The notes beneath the pieces were generated by a model. That model saw nothing but the letters and a program-made list of their open reading frames with translations, searched no databases and was not told where the DNA came from. A stretch of DNA of 64,000 nucleotides from positions 49,789 to 113,788 of the forward strand of contig CACGKZ010000001.1 in NCBI GenBank assembly GCA_902573835.1, written 5' to 3'. Of the stretch, positions 16,582 through 26,093 are shown piece by piece (position 1 is the first letter of the stretch; each line of letters begins with the position of its first letter). Origin of the DNA: an uncultured Pelagibacteraceae bacterium (GTDB lineage Bacteria > Pseudomonadota > Alphaproteobacteria > Pelagibacterales > Pelagibacteraceae). Both the position numbers and the translations under genes were made by a program.

Positions 16582-18703
16582 TATGCCATATGTGTTTTGT
16601 TTTACTTTTAATGTCAAAAGTTTTATTTAAAATGAAATCTGCTACTAAAGTTGAATTGAAATATTTTAAATATTTATTTCTTCCCTTTTTACCTATTTTT
16701 TTTCTTAATTTTTCATCTTGAGATATTTTTGAAATTTTTTCAGACAAGTCATTTAAATTTTTATAAAATACCATTTCGTCTTTATCAAAAAAATCTTGAT
16801 AACCGGTTTTTTCATCTATTAAAGTAACTAGTCCATTACCAATTATTTGAGTAATTCTATCACTGCTATAATATTTAATCGGATCTCCCCTACTCAAATT
16901 TAAGCCCATTTTTGAATTTGATATAGTTTTAAAGTAATGGTCAGCCCAAATGGGTTGAACTTTATCTATACCATAAACATCAAATTTTACATTTTTTGTT
17001 TTATCAATGAGCTTTCTAACAAACAAAGCTCTATCATCAAACTTACCGCTCTTTAATGTTCCCCTATGAACCCCATGACTTAAAGCAAAAAAAACATCCA
17101 TGTTACAATTTTTATTATAATTTTTAAGTGTTTCAAAAGAACTATCAGATGGATTCGGAATAAAATAATTTCTCGTTTTTTTTGATAAAAAATTCAAAAC
17201 GTCAGGACTAGTTGTTAAAAAATTAGCCTCCATAAAATCTGACTTATCTAAAATACGACTTTTGTTCCTTTCAAAATCTGGTCCATTTTTGTTTAGTGGA
17301 TCTAGAAACCATTGAGACATTTTTAGATTAGGATAGTCATCTTTTAATTCTCCTAAAGTATCAGGTGAGACAAGATCTGCGTGACCAAATATAATCACAT
17401 CAGGTTTAAAATTATAACAAGTTTTTTTTAATTTATTATTTAAGTTTTTGGATCCAGATAGATCTTTATAACTTTTATAATATTTTTGAATATCTCTATC
17501 ACTAAATTCTAAAATACTATGTCCCAACCTTATTAGGCCATTATTTATTCTTCTTCCTGTGTTAAAAAATAATCTACCATCATGTCTCTCATTAAAATTA
17601 GTTACATGAAGAATTCTTAAAGAAATATTTTTTTTAATATTAAATAATCTTAAATATTTGAATTTTTCATTACGATAATTATCAATTAATGTTGATACAA
17701 ATTTATGGGTTAAATAAAAATTACGAATTGATTTGTTTTGTAATTCAAGTCTTCTTTTTTTATTTTTTACTAAAAAATCAATATTTTTATATAATGATTT
17801 CACATTAAGTTCTTTTAAAATTAGACCATTTGTAATTGTTTCTGGCAAACCGCCCCTATTACTTATAATTACAGCGCATCCAGCCGATGATGCCTCTAAA
17901 CTCGTTCTACCGAAAGGTTCTTCCCATCTGGAACAAACAACTGCAATACTTGTTTTTTTGTAAATATCAATAACTTTTTTATGTGAAATAAAACCAAAAT
18001 TTCTTAAATTCTTATGTTTAAACTCTATTTTATCTCTTTGTTCATCACCAGCAACATTAACTTTCCATTCGGGATATTTATTTAATATTTTAATAACTGC
18101 CTTCCCGAAAATATCATATCCTTTAGATTTATTTAATTTGCCAACAAAAGTTATTTCTTTTTTTTTATTTTTTGGATTTACATTAATTCTTTTTGCTGAT
18201 TGAAAAACTACCAATAATTTTTCACTATTTATAAACTTATTTTGCATACCTTCTAAAAATCTTTTTTTTGACCAATTACTATTAAAAATTATTTTATAAC
18301 AAATTTTTAACAAGTACTTTCTTTCGGTTATTGATTTAGATCCTAGCATTGTTAATGGATCATTATGAAAATACAAAACAAGATTTTTCTTCCCTAAAGA
18401 ATTAACAATATCAGATAAATAATTAGGTCTATTATGAACTTCAATTAAATCAGATGGATTATTTTTTTCATTGTTTATAAACTTTTCAACATATTGTTTG
18501 CTTTTACTTTTAAATCTGAAATCTGACAATGATATGTTATGATATCTAATTGGGAACTTTTTTTTAAAATTAGTATTTCCATACACAATAATATCTTTTT
18601 TATATTTACTTAAAGCAGCTGTGTCTTTTACGAATAATGAAACTGCACCAGGATAACTAGGTGAAAAATTTTCTTTGTAAGGTAGCAAAATTGAAATTTT
18701 CAT
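16574..18703 (-). CDS. Fusion of two glycosyltransferases (GT4 plus CgeB-like)
   Basis: A 709-residue protein with two GT-B halves. The first (about 1-360) is GT4: FVGKLNKSKGYD, then VNVAGDE, and the donor-site motif EEPFGRTSLEASSAGCAVI. The second half (about 370-690) restarts with LRILHVTNFNERHDGRLFF and has DVIIFGHADL, GLNLSRGDPIKYYSSDRITQIIGNGLVT and a repeated C-terminal KISQDEKLRKKIGKKGRNKYL helix, the pattern of CgeB/DUF3880-type spore-glycan transferases. A single chain would add two sugars or the same sugar twice. It sits between GIY-YIG (overlap of 4 bases) and the GT9-like gene. Confidence 0.75.
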   Translation of the reverse strand: MKISILLPYKENFSPSYPGAVSLFVKDTAALSKYKKDIIVYGNTNFKKKFPIRYHNISLSDFRFKSKSKQYVEKFINNEKNNPSDLIEVHNRPNYLSDIVNSLGKKNLVLYFHNDPLTMLGSKSITERKYLLKICYKIIFNSNWSKKRFLEGMQNKFINSEKLLVVFQSAKRINVNPKNKKKEITFVGKLNKSKGYDIFGKAVIKILNKYPEWKVNVAGDEQRDKIEFKHKNLRNFGFISHKKVIDIYKKTSIAVVCSRWEEPFGRTSLEASSAGCAVIISNRGGLPETITNGLILKELNVKSLYKNIDFLVKNKKRRLELQNKSIRNFYLTHKFVSTLIDNYRNEKFKYLRLFNIKKNISLRILHVTNFNERHDGRLFFNTGRRINNGLIRLGHSILEFSDRDIQKYYKSYKDLSGSKNLNNKLKKTCYNFKPDVIIFGHADLVSPDTLGELKDDYPNLKMSQWFLDPLNKNGPDFERNKSRILDKSDFMEANFLTTSPDVLNFLSKKTRNYFIPNPSDSSFETLKNYNKNCNMDVFFALSHGVHRGTLKSGKFDDRALFVRKLIDKTKNVKFDVYGIDKVQPIWADHYFKTISNSKMGLNLSRGDPIKYYSSDRITQIIGNGLVTLIDEKTGYQDFFDKDEMVFYKNLNDLSEKISKISQDEKLRKKIGKKGRNKYLKYFNSTLVADFILNKTFDIKSKTKHIWHNE

Positions 18704-18948
18704 TTATTTTTTTTTTTAATTATATTTCTTACAACTCTATTATTCTTTATATAATATTCTCTCGAAATTGCTTTACTTTTTGTTTTACATTTTTCTTTAT
18801 AAATTAACTTCCATTTGCGACCTCTAGTAAACTTAGCCCCTTTTCCTGCATTGTGAAGTTTGATTCTATTTTGTAGGTCTCTTGTATAACCAACATAAGT
18901 CACGCCGTTCTTATTTACAGATTTGAGCATATAAACATAATAGCTCAT
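18700..18948 (-). CDS. GIY-YIG nuclease domain protein
   Basis: An 82-residue single-domain protein of the YhbQ/UPF0213 group. The signature YVYMLKS..TYVGYTRDLQNRIKLHN gives the YIG-equivalent (YVG) and the catalytic arginine, and SREYYIK carries the conserved glutamate. The proteins are thought to be DNA-processing or repair nucleases, but many are uncharacterised. It starts 5 bases after the aldehyde dehydrogenase ends and overlaps the start of the double glycosyltransferase by 4 bases. Confidence 0.8.
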   Translation of the reverse strand: MSYYVYMLKSVNKNGVTYVGYTRDLQNRIKLHNAGKGAKFTRGRKWKLIYKEKCKTKSKAISREYYIKNNRVVRNIIKKKNK

Positions 18949-18953
18949 ATTTT

Positions 18954-20394
18954 TTATTTTATACCAAGATGAGTATATTTAATGTTTAAGTAGTCCTTTA
19001 TTGCCATAGAGCCACCCTCTCTGCCGTATCCTGTCTGTTTTATTCCACCAAAAGGAGCTTCAGCGACTGCAACAACAGGAGTATTTACTGCAACACAACC
19101 TGTCTCCATAGACTCCGAAGCTTTATGTGCTTTTTCTAAATTATTTGTATATATATAACTACACAATCCTAAATCATTACTGTTTGCCCGTTCAATAACT
19201 TCATCAAATTCCTTAAATGATAGAATTGGTACTAACGGTCCAAAAGGTTCTTCTTTCATAATTGTAAAGTTATCTTTCACATCATCAATTATTGTCGGTT
19301 CATAAAAGAAACCTTTATTAAATCCTTGTGGCCGTCTTCCTCCTAATAAAACTTTAGCACCTTCTTTTTTTGTTTTTTTCCACTAGTTTTTCAATTCCAT
19401 CCAATCGTTGTTTAGTTGTCATAGGACCTAATGATACGTTTTTATCCATGCCATTTCCTATTTTAAGTTTTTTTGTTTTTTGTATCATTAAATTTGTAAA
19501 GTCATTTTTTTTATTTTCATGAATATAAAATCTACTTGGTGATATACAGACTTGTCCATTATTCCTAAATTTAGCTGAAATTGCCATATCAGTGACTGTA
19601 TTTAAATCTACGTCTTCAAAAACTATAAATGGTGAGTGACCACTTAGTTCCATAGTAACTCTTTGAACTTTTTCTGCTGCCTGTTTAAGAATTAACTTTC
19701 CTACTCTTGTTGAACCAGTTATAGAAATTTTTTTAATTATATCTGATTTTATCAATTCAGAGGAAATTTCTGCGGGGTCACCAGATAATAAATTTACAAC
19801 GCCAGGAGGCACACCTGCTTCTCTACAAATATCGACAAGTTCCATAACACTGCCTGGTGTAATTACATCTGGTTTTACAATTACAGAACATCCAGCAGCT
19901 AAAGCAGTTGAAATTTTTCTAGAAGCTAAAACAATTGGAAAATTCCAAGGAACTAAAGCAGCCACAACACCAACAGGTTGATAATATACGTGTATACGAG
20001 TATTTGAAAATCTACTCTGATTAATTTCTCCGAAAATTCTTTTTGTTTCTTCTGAATTCCATTCAAAAATATCAGCGGCACCTCCAACTTCACCAGGAGC
20101 TTCTGAAATTGGTTTTCCAACTTCTAAAGTTAACCAGTTAGATAAAATATCAGTTTTTTTTCTAATTAAATCTGATATTTTTCTTATAACTTTTGATCTT
20201 TCCCACGGAGAAGTATTTTTCCATATTTGTAAACCTTTTTCAGCAGATTTAAGTGCCAATTGAATATCTTTATTGTTGGCTTTTGACGCTTTTCCTAAAA
20301 CTTCCTCTGTAGCAGGATTTATTACTTCGTAAGTTTCATTGCCTGATGAATTTTGCCATTTACCATTAATAAACTGTCCAAATCTTTCATACAT
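18954..20394 (-). pseudogene. Aldehyde dehydrogenase, interrupted by a one-base frameshift
   Basis: NAD(P)-dependent aldehyde dehydrogenase in two frames: 20394-19354 carries the N-terminal part and 19280-18954 the C-terminal part. Reading frames join if one base is removed from either of two adjacent runs of seven A (plus-strand T runs 19365-19371 and 19373-19379). The region is 1441 bases, i.e. 480 codons plus exactly one base, so the repaired protein has 479 residues, the normal length. It has PWNFP, the catalytic C283 in GQVCIS and a C-terminal EEPFGPLVPIL. Start taken at MYERF (20394); ATG at 20409 is also in frame. A homopolymer sequencing error is as likely as a real mutation. Substrate unknown; it resembles succinate-semialdehyde/general aldehyde dehydrogenases. 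Confidence 0.85.
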
Positions 20395-20427
20395 AGTTTT
20401 TAATACCAAAAAATAGGTTTTAAATTA

Positions 20428-20502
20428 TGGCGGTCCCAAGGGGAATCGAACCCCTCTTTCATGGATGAAAACCATGTGTCCTAACCGATAGACGATGGGA
20501 CC
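20428..20502 (-). tRNA. tRNA-Glu (anticodon UUC)
   Basis: A 75-base cloverleaf on the minus strand: acceptor GGTCCCA pairs with TGGGACC, discriminator G, and the terminal CCA is encoded. The anticodon stem CATGG/CCATG encloses the loop TTTTCAT, giving anticodon TTC. The T-arm GGGG-TTCGATT-CCCC is canonical. Its 5' 22 bases overlap the 3' end of recJ. Confidence 0.95.
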
Positions 20503-22268
20503 TTTTTTTTGTGAGTCTTATTAACAGAAATATCATCGATAATAAACTCTACATTTTTTTCACCCCTCCACTCATTCAAACTCAATTTTCCTACAATGTT
20601 GAAGGTATTTTTCTTATTATTGAGCAAAAATTGACCAAGATCTATATCGAAAGAGTTAAATGCGATGGTTTTTATTGTTGATCCATCTTTTGATAATAAA
20701 ATTGACTTAATATGATTTTTACCAACAATTGAAGATTTTAATACCTTAAGATCTTCTATAATAAATTTTGGCTCAGGATTTCCAGATCCGAAAGGAGATA
20801 ATTTTTCAACTTTATTATAAAAATCTAAGTTTAACGCTGAAGCTGAAATTAAACTATCAAGATAAATATCACTTTTACCTAATTTTTGATCAATTTTCTT
20901 TTTAAATTTTTTATTTATAAATTTTTTAAATTGTTGAATTTTACTCTCTTCAATTGAAAAGCCTCCGGCCATTTTATGTCCACCTCCTTTTATTAAAATT
21001 TTATCTTGTATAGCAGCTAAAATTATAGCTCCAATATCAAATCCTAGGATGGACCTTGCAGAAGCTTTGCCAATATGATCTTTTAGAGAAATTATTATAG
21101 TAGGTTTATTAAATTTATCTTTTAAACGTGAAGCAATAATACCGATAACACCCTCGTGCCAGTTATTACCGCATAAAACTAAAACTGGATCATTAATGTC
21201 ATTATTATTTACTGTATTTAAAACTACATTAAGAAGGTCTGCTTCAAGTTTTTTTCTATCTAAATTAAATTGTTCTAATTCTGAAGCTATTTGAAAACTC
21301 TCTTTTGGGTTATTGTTGAGTAATAAATTAGCTCCATGAGAACATTTTCCAACTCTTCCACCTGCATTAATCCTTGGTCCAATTATATAACCTAAATGAT
21401 AGGTTGAAGCTTTAGACTCGATTTTGCATAATTCAATTAATGTCTTTAGTCCTAAATTTTTTTTAGAATTTATTATTTTAAGACCTTGTTTTACGATAGC
21501 CCTATTTAAACCAATTAAAGGAACTACATCACAAATAGTACCTAGTGAAACCAAATCTAAAAAATCAAGTAAATTTGGTTCCTTAATCTTTTTTTTTAAA
21601 AACCAACCTTGTTTTCTTAAAGCAGAATTTATTGAAATTAAAGTCATAAAACAAACTCCTGCAGCACATAAATAATTTAGATTTGACTCATCATCAAATC
21701 TATTTGGGTTAATTATGGAATGTGCTTGTGGTAAATTTAATTCAGATTGATGATGATCCAAAACAATTACATCAACATTATTTTTATTTGCAAAATTAAT
21801 TGCGTCAAAAGACATAGTTCCACAATCGACTGTGATTATTAGATCAACTTTTTTCTCAATTAATTTTTGAAAACTTTTAATTGTTGGACCATATCCCTCG
21901 GATTGTCTATCTGGGATATATACTTCAAAGTTTTGTTTTATGATTTTAAAATAATTTCCAATTATAGCTGTAGAGCTTGCCCCATCCACATCATAATCAC
22001 CAAATATTCCTATCCGTTCATTTTCATTAATTGACTTTAAAATTCTAATTGTTGTTTTTTTCATATCTCTTAAAGTGTTCGGGTTTGGTATGAGGTTTTT
22101 TATAGACGGTTCTAGAAAAGATTTAACATAATCTTTTTTTATATTTCTAATTGATAGCAATTTCGCTGTAATATCGTCTAAGAAAAAATTTTCCTTTAAA
22201 TATTCAACGTAGGACGAATCAAATTTTTTATATTTCCAATTTTTTCCTAATATTGATAATTCATTCAT
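20481..22268 (-). CDS. recJ: Single-stranded-DNA-specific exonuclease RecJ
   Basis: A 595-residue 5'-3' single-strand DNA exonuclease used in recombination and mismatch repair. DHH phosphoesterase motifs are clear: FGDYDVDGASS near 92, TVDCGT near 150, the DHH motif VLDHHQS near 178, and the DHHA1 glycine-rich segment KGGGHKMAGGFS in the second half, followed by an OB-like tail. It overlaps the end of glpX by ATGA. Its last codons VPSSIG and the TAG stop are read from the tRNA-Glu gene (5' acceptor and D-arm), so the C-terminus is dictated by tRNA sequence. Confidence 0.95.
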   Translation of the reverse strand: MNELSILGKNWKYKKFDSSYVEYLKENFFLDDITAKLLSIRNIKKDYVKSFLEPSIKNLIPNPNTLRDMKKTTIRILKSINENERIGIFGDYDVDGASSTAIIGNYFKIIKQNFEVYIPDRQSEGYGPTIKSFQKLIEKKVDLIITVDCGTMSFDAINFANKNNVDVIVLDHHQSELNLPQAHSIINPNRFDDESNLNYLCAAGVCFMTLISINSALRKQGWFLKKKIKEPNLLDFLDLVSLGTICDVVPLIGLNRAIVKQGLKIINSKKNLGLKTLIELCKIESKASTYHLGYIIGPRINAGGRVGKCSHGANLLLNNNPKESFQIASELEQFNLDRKKLEADLLNVVLNTVNNNDINDPVLVLCGNNWHEGVIGIIASRLKDKFNKPTIIISLKDHIGKASARSILGFDIGAIILAAIQDKILIKGGGHKMAGGFSIEESKIQQFKKFINKKFKKKIDQKLGKSDIYLDSLISASALNLDFYNKVEKLSPFGSGNPEPKFIIEDLKVLKSSIVGKNHIKSILLSKDGSTIKTIAFNSFDIDLGQFLLNNKKNTFNIVGKLSLNEWRGEKNVEFIIDDISVNKTHKKKVPSSIG

Positions 22269-23209
22269 TTTTTAGAATGTAAATTTTTGACTTTCTTAGA
22301 AATATTAAAATCTTTATGTAAAGCAAATGTTGACACTTCATATTTATCTCCTAAATCTTTAATACCGTCCACAATGTCACCATTAGTAATAGCTGATGCA
22401 CAAAATATTACATCGCCTTTTATCATGTCATCTATATTAAATTTTTTATTCTCATCCTTAATGCCTAGTTTTTTTGCTCTTTTAAGTTGTTGCTCGTCTA
22501 AAACTAGCCTTGTTTGTATTTGACCTCCCATACAGGATAGTGCTGCAGCTGCAAGAACACCCTCCGGCCCACCACCAATACCTAAATAAATATCAATATT
22601 TGTATTAGGGTCAGCAACAGATATTGCGCCTGATACATCACCATCAGATATAAATTTTATATTCACATTAAGATTTTTTAAAATATTTATAATGTTCTCG
22701 TGTCTTGGCCTTTTTAAGACACAAGCTGTTATTTCATCAACGCTCTTTTTTTTAGCTTCAGATAAAATTTTAATATTTTTTTCAACACCGTTATCCAAAT
22801 CTAAAAGATTTTTTGGAAGATTTGGACCAACCGCTATTTTTTCCATATATGTATCAGGTGCAGAAAATAAATTACCCTTTTCACAAACCGCTAACATTGA
22901 AAACGCATTTGGTAAATTATTAGCGACAAAATTAGTTCCTTCAAGTGGATCTAACGCTATATCGAGTTCTAAACCATTTTTTGTTCCAACCTTTTCACCT
23001 ATGTAAAGCATTGGTGCTTCGTCCATTTCGCCTTCACCAATTACTACTTCACCGTTCATATCTATCGCATTAAGTTCACTCCTCATCATATCAACAGAGC
23101 CCTTGTCAGCTGCATTTTTGTCTCCTTTTCCTATAAATGGAAAAGCACCTATTGCAGCTTTTTCTGTTGTTTTAATAAATTTGTTGAAATAATTTTTATC
23201 TATAGACAT
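22265..23209 (-). CDS. glpX: Fructose-1,6-bisphosphatase class II (GlpX)
   Basis: A 314-residue GlpX-type FBPase, a metal-dependent gluconeogenic enzyme converting fructose 1,6-bisphosphate to fructose 6-phosphate. Visible family motifs: KGDKNAADKGSVDMMR near 29, GEGEMDEAPML near 58 (metal ligands), LDIALDPLEGTNFVA near 81 (the DPxxGT phosphatase signature) and GIGGGPEGVLAAAAL near 211. The start overlaps the hom stop by one base; the stop overlaps recJ. No truncation. Confidence 0.95.
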   Translation of the reverse strand: MSIDKNYFNKFIKTTEKAAIGAFPFIGKGDKNAADKGSVDMMRSELNAIDMNGEVVIGEGEMDEAPMLYIGEKVGTKNGLELDIALDPLEGTNFVANNLPNAFSMLAVCEKGNLFSAPDTYMEKIAVGPNLPKNLLDLDNGVEKNIKILSEAKKKSVDEITACVLKRPRHENIINILKNLNVNIKFISDGDVSGAISVADPNTNIDIYLGIGGGPEGVLAAAALSCMGGQIQTRLVLDEQQLKRAKKLGIKDENKKFNIDDMIKGDVIFCASAITNGDIVDGIKDLGDKYEVSTFALHKDFNISKKVKNLHSKK

Positions 23210-24504
23210 TAGCCATTTTCAATTCTTAATAATTTAGGTTTTTGAATTATATAAGACTTTTTGGCTAAAGTTTTCAATGTTTTTTGAATATCATTATCTT
23301 TCGACCTGTGAGTAATTATAACGATTGAAGATTTTTTTTTATTTTTATAAGGATTTTGTAAAACCCTCTTAATAGATACTTTGTTATTTGAAAATATTTT
23401 AGTTACATCAGATAATACTCCATATTTATCCTTTACATTTAATCTTATGTAAGAAGAAAAATATAAGTCTGATATTTTGCCACTTAAAAATTTTTTTCTT
23501 CTTTTATTTGATATAGCAAAAGGAAATTTTATATTCCCTCGTAATATTGATGAAATATCAGAAACTAAAGCAGAAGTAGTTGCTGATGGTCCGGCGCCCT
23601 CGCCTTGTATGATATTCTTTCCAATAGGATTTCCATCAACAATTACTGCATTTAGAACTCCATTCACACCTGCAATGTATGATGTTTTTTTTACTAGTGT
23701 TGGGTGAACTCTTTGAAAAATTTTATTATTTAAAATTTCAGAAAATCCCATTAACTTTAATTTATATCCCAATTTGTTAGCATTAGAAATATCCTCTTCA
23801 TCAACATCTTTAATTCCTTCAACATGTATACTTTTGTTTATAAAAGAATTAAAACTTAAACATGATAATATTTTGACTTTTGAAGCCACATCATCTCCAT
23901 TTATATCTGAAGATGGATCAGACTCAGCATAACCAAGTTTAATAGCTTTTTTAATTGTTTCTTTAAAGGAAGTTTTGTGTATTTCCATTGAAGATAAAAC
24001 GTAATTAGAAGTACCATTTAAAATTCCATATATACGATTTATTTTGTTTGCTATTAATCCTTCTTTAATGGATCTAATAATGGGTACACCTCCACAAACT
24101 GCAGCCTCAAATTCTAAATTTACTTTATTTTTTTCAGCAATCATTGATAATTTGTCACCATATTTTGAAATTAAAGCTTTGTTAGCTGTAACTACGTGTT
24201 TTTTATTTTTTAAAGCCTCAAAAACTAAATTTTTTGCAGGTCCTTCGGCACCACCTATTAACTCAACAATTATATCTACATCTTTATTTTTTAAAATTAA
24301 ATTAAAATTATTTACCCACTGACTATTCTTGAATTTAATATTTCTTTTTTTGTTTTTATTTTTTGCCGAAACATAAAGAATTTTAAAACTTGAATTATTT
24401 TTATTAGAAATAATATTCTTGTTTTCATTTAGAAATTTAAACAAATAGCTTCCAATATTTCCTAGTCCGACAATTGCAATGTTATATAACTTTTTTTTTC
24501 TCAT
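23209..24504 (-). CDS. hom: Homoserine dehydrogenase
   Basis: A 431-residue enzyme reducing aspartate semialdehyde to homoserine for threonine/methionine synthesis. Rossmann motif GLGNIGSYL at about 13-21, the substrate segments ELIGG and VTANKALIS, GILNGTSNYVLSSM and the GYAESDPSSDINGDD signature near 200 are all present; the C-terminus (about 345-425) is an ACT domain (FSSYIRLNVKDKYGVLSDV), implying feedback control by an amino acid. It lies 2 bases downstream of the lipoprotein gene and overlaps glpX by one base. Confidence 0.95.
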   Translation of the reverse strand: MRKKKLYNIAIVGLGNIGSYLFKFLNENKNIISNKNNSSFKILYVSAKNKNKKRNIKFKNSQWVNNFNLILKNKDVDIIVELIGGAEGPAKNLVFEALKNKKHVVTANKALISKYGDKLSMIAEKNKVNLEFEAAVCGGVPIIRSIKEGLIANKINRIYGILNGTSNYVLSSMEIHKTSFKETIKKAIKLGYAESDPSSDINGDDVASKVKILSCLSFNSFINKSIHVEGIKDVDEEDISNANKLGYKLKLMGFSEILNNKIFQRVHPTLVKKTSYIAGVNGVLNAVIVDGNPIGKNIIQGEGAGPSATTSALVSDISSILRGNIKFPFAISNKRRKKFLSGKISDLYFSSYIRLNVKDKYGVLSDVTKIFSNNKVSIKRVLQNPYKNKKKSSIVIITHRSKDNDIQKTLKTLAKKSYIIQKPKLLRIENG

Positions 24505-24506
24505 TA

Positions 24507-25022
24507 TTATTCTCTTAACGAAATATTTGGATAATTTTTTTCATTACTTGTTTTTATTAAATAATTCGCTATTGAATCAATATCACATTTTTCAAGTTTT
24601 AGACAAATGTCTAGAGAGTTATTTTTGGAATTGTGGGATGATGGTGTATCAATCTTAATTTTTTTCTTCAAATTTACTTCTTTTTTAGTTTCTTTTGATT
24701 TTTGCGCTAATGTTTTTTTCTTTTTTTTTATTTCCCTTTTTTTTTCTTTAATCTCCTCTTTAGAAAGTTTTTTTACAACTTTTTTATTATTATTTTTAAA
24801 AACTTTGATATTAGGTTGATCACCTTTTAGATTTAAATCTATTAAATTATAACTTGTCTGATTATCTTTAGAAATAATTTGAACTTCTAAAGTTAAATTT
24901 TCTTCAAAGTATTGCTTGGCTTCAGCTTTGTTTACACATTTATGATCTCCACAAACAAGAACTGTTTGTGGTTTAGAGCATGAATATAGTATTAAAAAAA
25001 ATATAATTAATAAAAATTTCAT
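24507..25022 (-). CDS. Lysine-rich hypothetical lipoprotein
   Basis: A 171-residue protein I do not recognise. A lipoprotein signal with lipobox LYSC places lipidation at C15. Two further cysteine pairs are present (VCGDHKC at about 23-29 and ICLKLEKC near the C-terminus, about 139-146). A strongly basic stretch (about 80-125) is rich in KKK and likely forms an extended or coiled helix. The start overlaps the argC stop by 4 bases and it lies 2 bases before hom. Likely anchored in the periplasm-facing membrane, perhaps binding peptidoglycan or nucleic acid, but this is only suggested by charge. Confidence 0.6.
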   Translation of the reverse strand: MKFLLIIFFLILYSCSKPQTVLVCGDHKCVNKAEAKQYFEENLTLEVQIISKDNQTSYNLIDLNLKGDQPNIKVFKNNNKKVVKKLSKEEIKEKKREIKKKKKTLAQKSKETKKEVNLKKKIKIDTPSSHNSKNNSLDICLKLEKCDIDSIANYLIKTSNEKNYPNISLRE

Positions 25023-26050
25023 TTTAAACCATAAGTTTCTTTAAAATTATACAAAATATTCATATTTTGTATTGCCTGACCAGCTGCACCTTTTATTAAA
25101 TTATCTATTGAAGAAAAAATAACAATTTTATTTTTAAGTCTTGTTTGACAAACTGATATATCACAATTATTTGTTTCTATAACACTACCTGTGCCAATTT
25201 GTGTGTTTGGTTTATGAATTTTTATAAAAAAATCATTTTTATAGTAATTTTTTAAAATATTAACTATTTTTTTTACAGTAATATTTTTTTTTTTATTTAT
25301 ATAAATTGATGACAGAATACCTCTAAAGCTGGGAATTAAATGTGGATTAAATGTATATAAAATATTTTTAGATATTTTTTTTAATTCTTGGTCTATTTCA
25401 GCAATATGTCTGTGATTTTTTACTGCATAAGCATAAGTGGATTTATAAAAATTTTTAAAATTAAATTTTGATTTATAATTTTTACCAGCACCTGAGTATC
25501 CTGATTTAGAGTCAATTGTAATATTTTTCAATTCTACAATTTTTTTCTTTAATAATGGCACTAGTGGAATTTGAATTGATGTTGGATAACAACCTGGATT
25601 TGAAATTATTCTAAATTTTTTGATTTTATTTTTTTTTAACTCAGTTATTGAATAAATAGATTTTTTAATTAATTTTTTTGCTTTATGATTCTTAAGATAA
25701 TTTTTTTTATATACATTGGCATTTTCTAATCTAAAATCGGCTGATAAATCTATAAATTTTAAATTTTTATATTTATCAAATAATCTTTTAATTAAGACTT
25801 GAGCCTCACCATTAGGTAGTGATAAAAAGAGTAAATCTACTTTACTCCAATTAACATTATCAATTTTAGATATTTTTGGAAGTTTCTTTTTTATTCTTTT
25901 ATCAAAACTCTTAATATGTTTTCCAATTTTTTTTTGAGCACATAAATTAACAATCTTAATATTCGGATGTCTTGATAATAAATATACAAGATCCAAACCC
26001 ACATAACCTGTGGCTCCTGCAACTACAACATTAATACAATTTTTAGTCAT
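25019..26050 (-). CDS. argC: N-acetyl-gamma-glutamyl-phosphate reductase
   Basis: A 343-residue arginine-biosynthesis enzyme reducing N-acetylglutamyl phosphate to the semialdehyde. The Rossmann motif GATGYVGLDLV starts at about 12, the active-site cysteine lies in the ISNPGCYPTSIQIPL segment (about 149-163), and HRHIAEI is near 215. SGYSGAGKN is also typical. The gene heads an argC-lipoprotein-hom-glpX-recJ series whose members overlap or nearly touch, and lies 43 bases downstream of rpsI. Confidence 0.93.
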   Translation of the reverse strand: MTKNCINVVVAGATGYVGLDLVYLLSRHPNIKIVNLCAQKKIGKHIKSFDKRIKKKLPKISKIDNVNWSKVDLLFLSLPNGEAQVLIKRLFDKYKNLKFIDLSADFRLENANVYKKNYLKNHKAKKLIKKSIYSITELKKNKIKKFRIISNPGCYPTSIQIPLVPLLKKKIVELKNITIDSKSGYSGAGKNYKSKFNFKNFYKSTYAYAVKNHRHIAEIDQELKKISKNILYTFNPHLIPSFRGILSSIYINKKKNITVKKIVNILKNYYKNDFFIKIHKPNTQIGTGSVIETNNCDISVCQTRLKNKIVIFSSIDNLIKGAAGQAIQNMNILYNFKETYGLK

Positions 26051-26093
26051 AAATAACTTATATCACCAAATCAAAGTTTTTAAATTTAAATGA

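Noticed and set aside
10992..20502. tRNA-Glu as an integration site for the recombinase, with a duplicated 3' end marking an island
   Set aside because: I looked for a second copy of the T-arm/acceptor sequence near the left edge (10992-12281) and saw none, so there is no att evidence.
22287..24322. Plus-strand open frames opposite glpX and hom
   Set aside because: They mirror conserved genes and have no start or family support.
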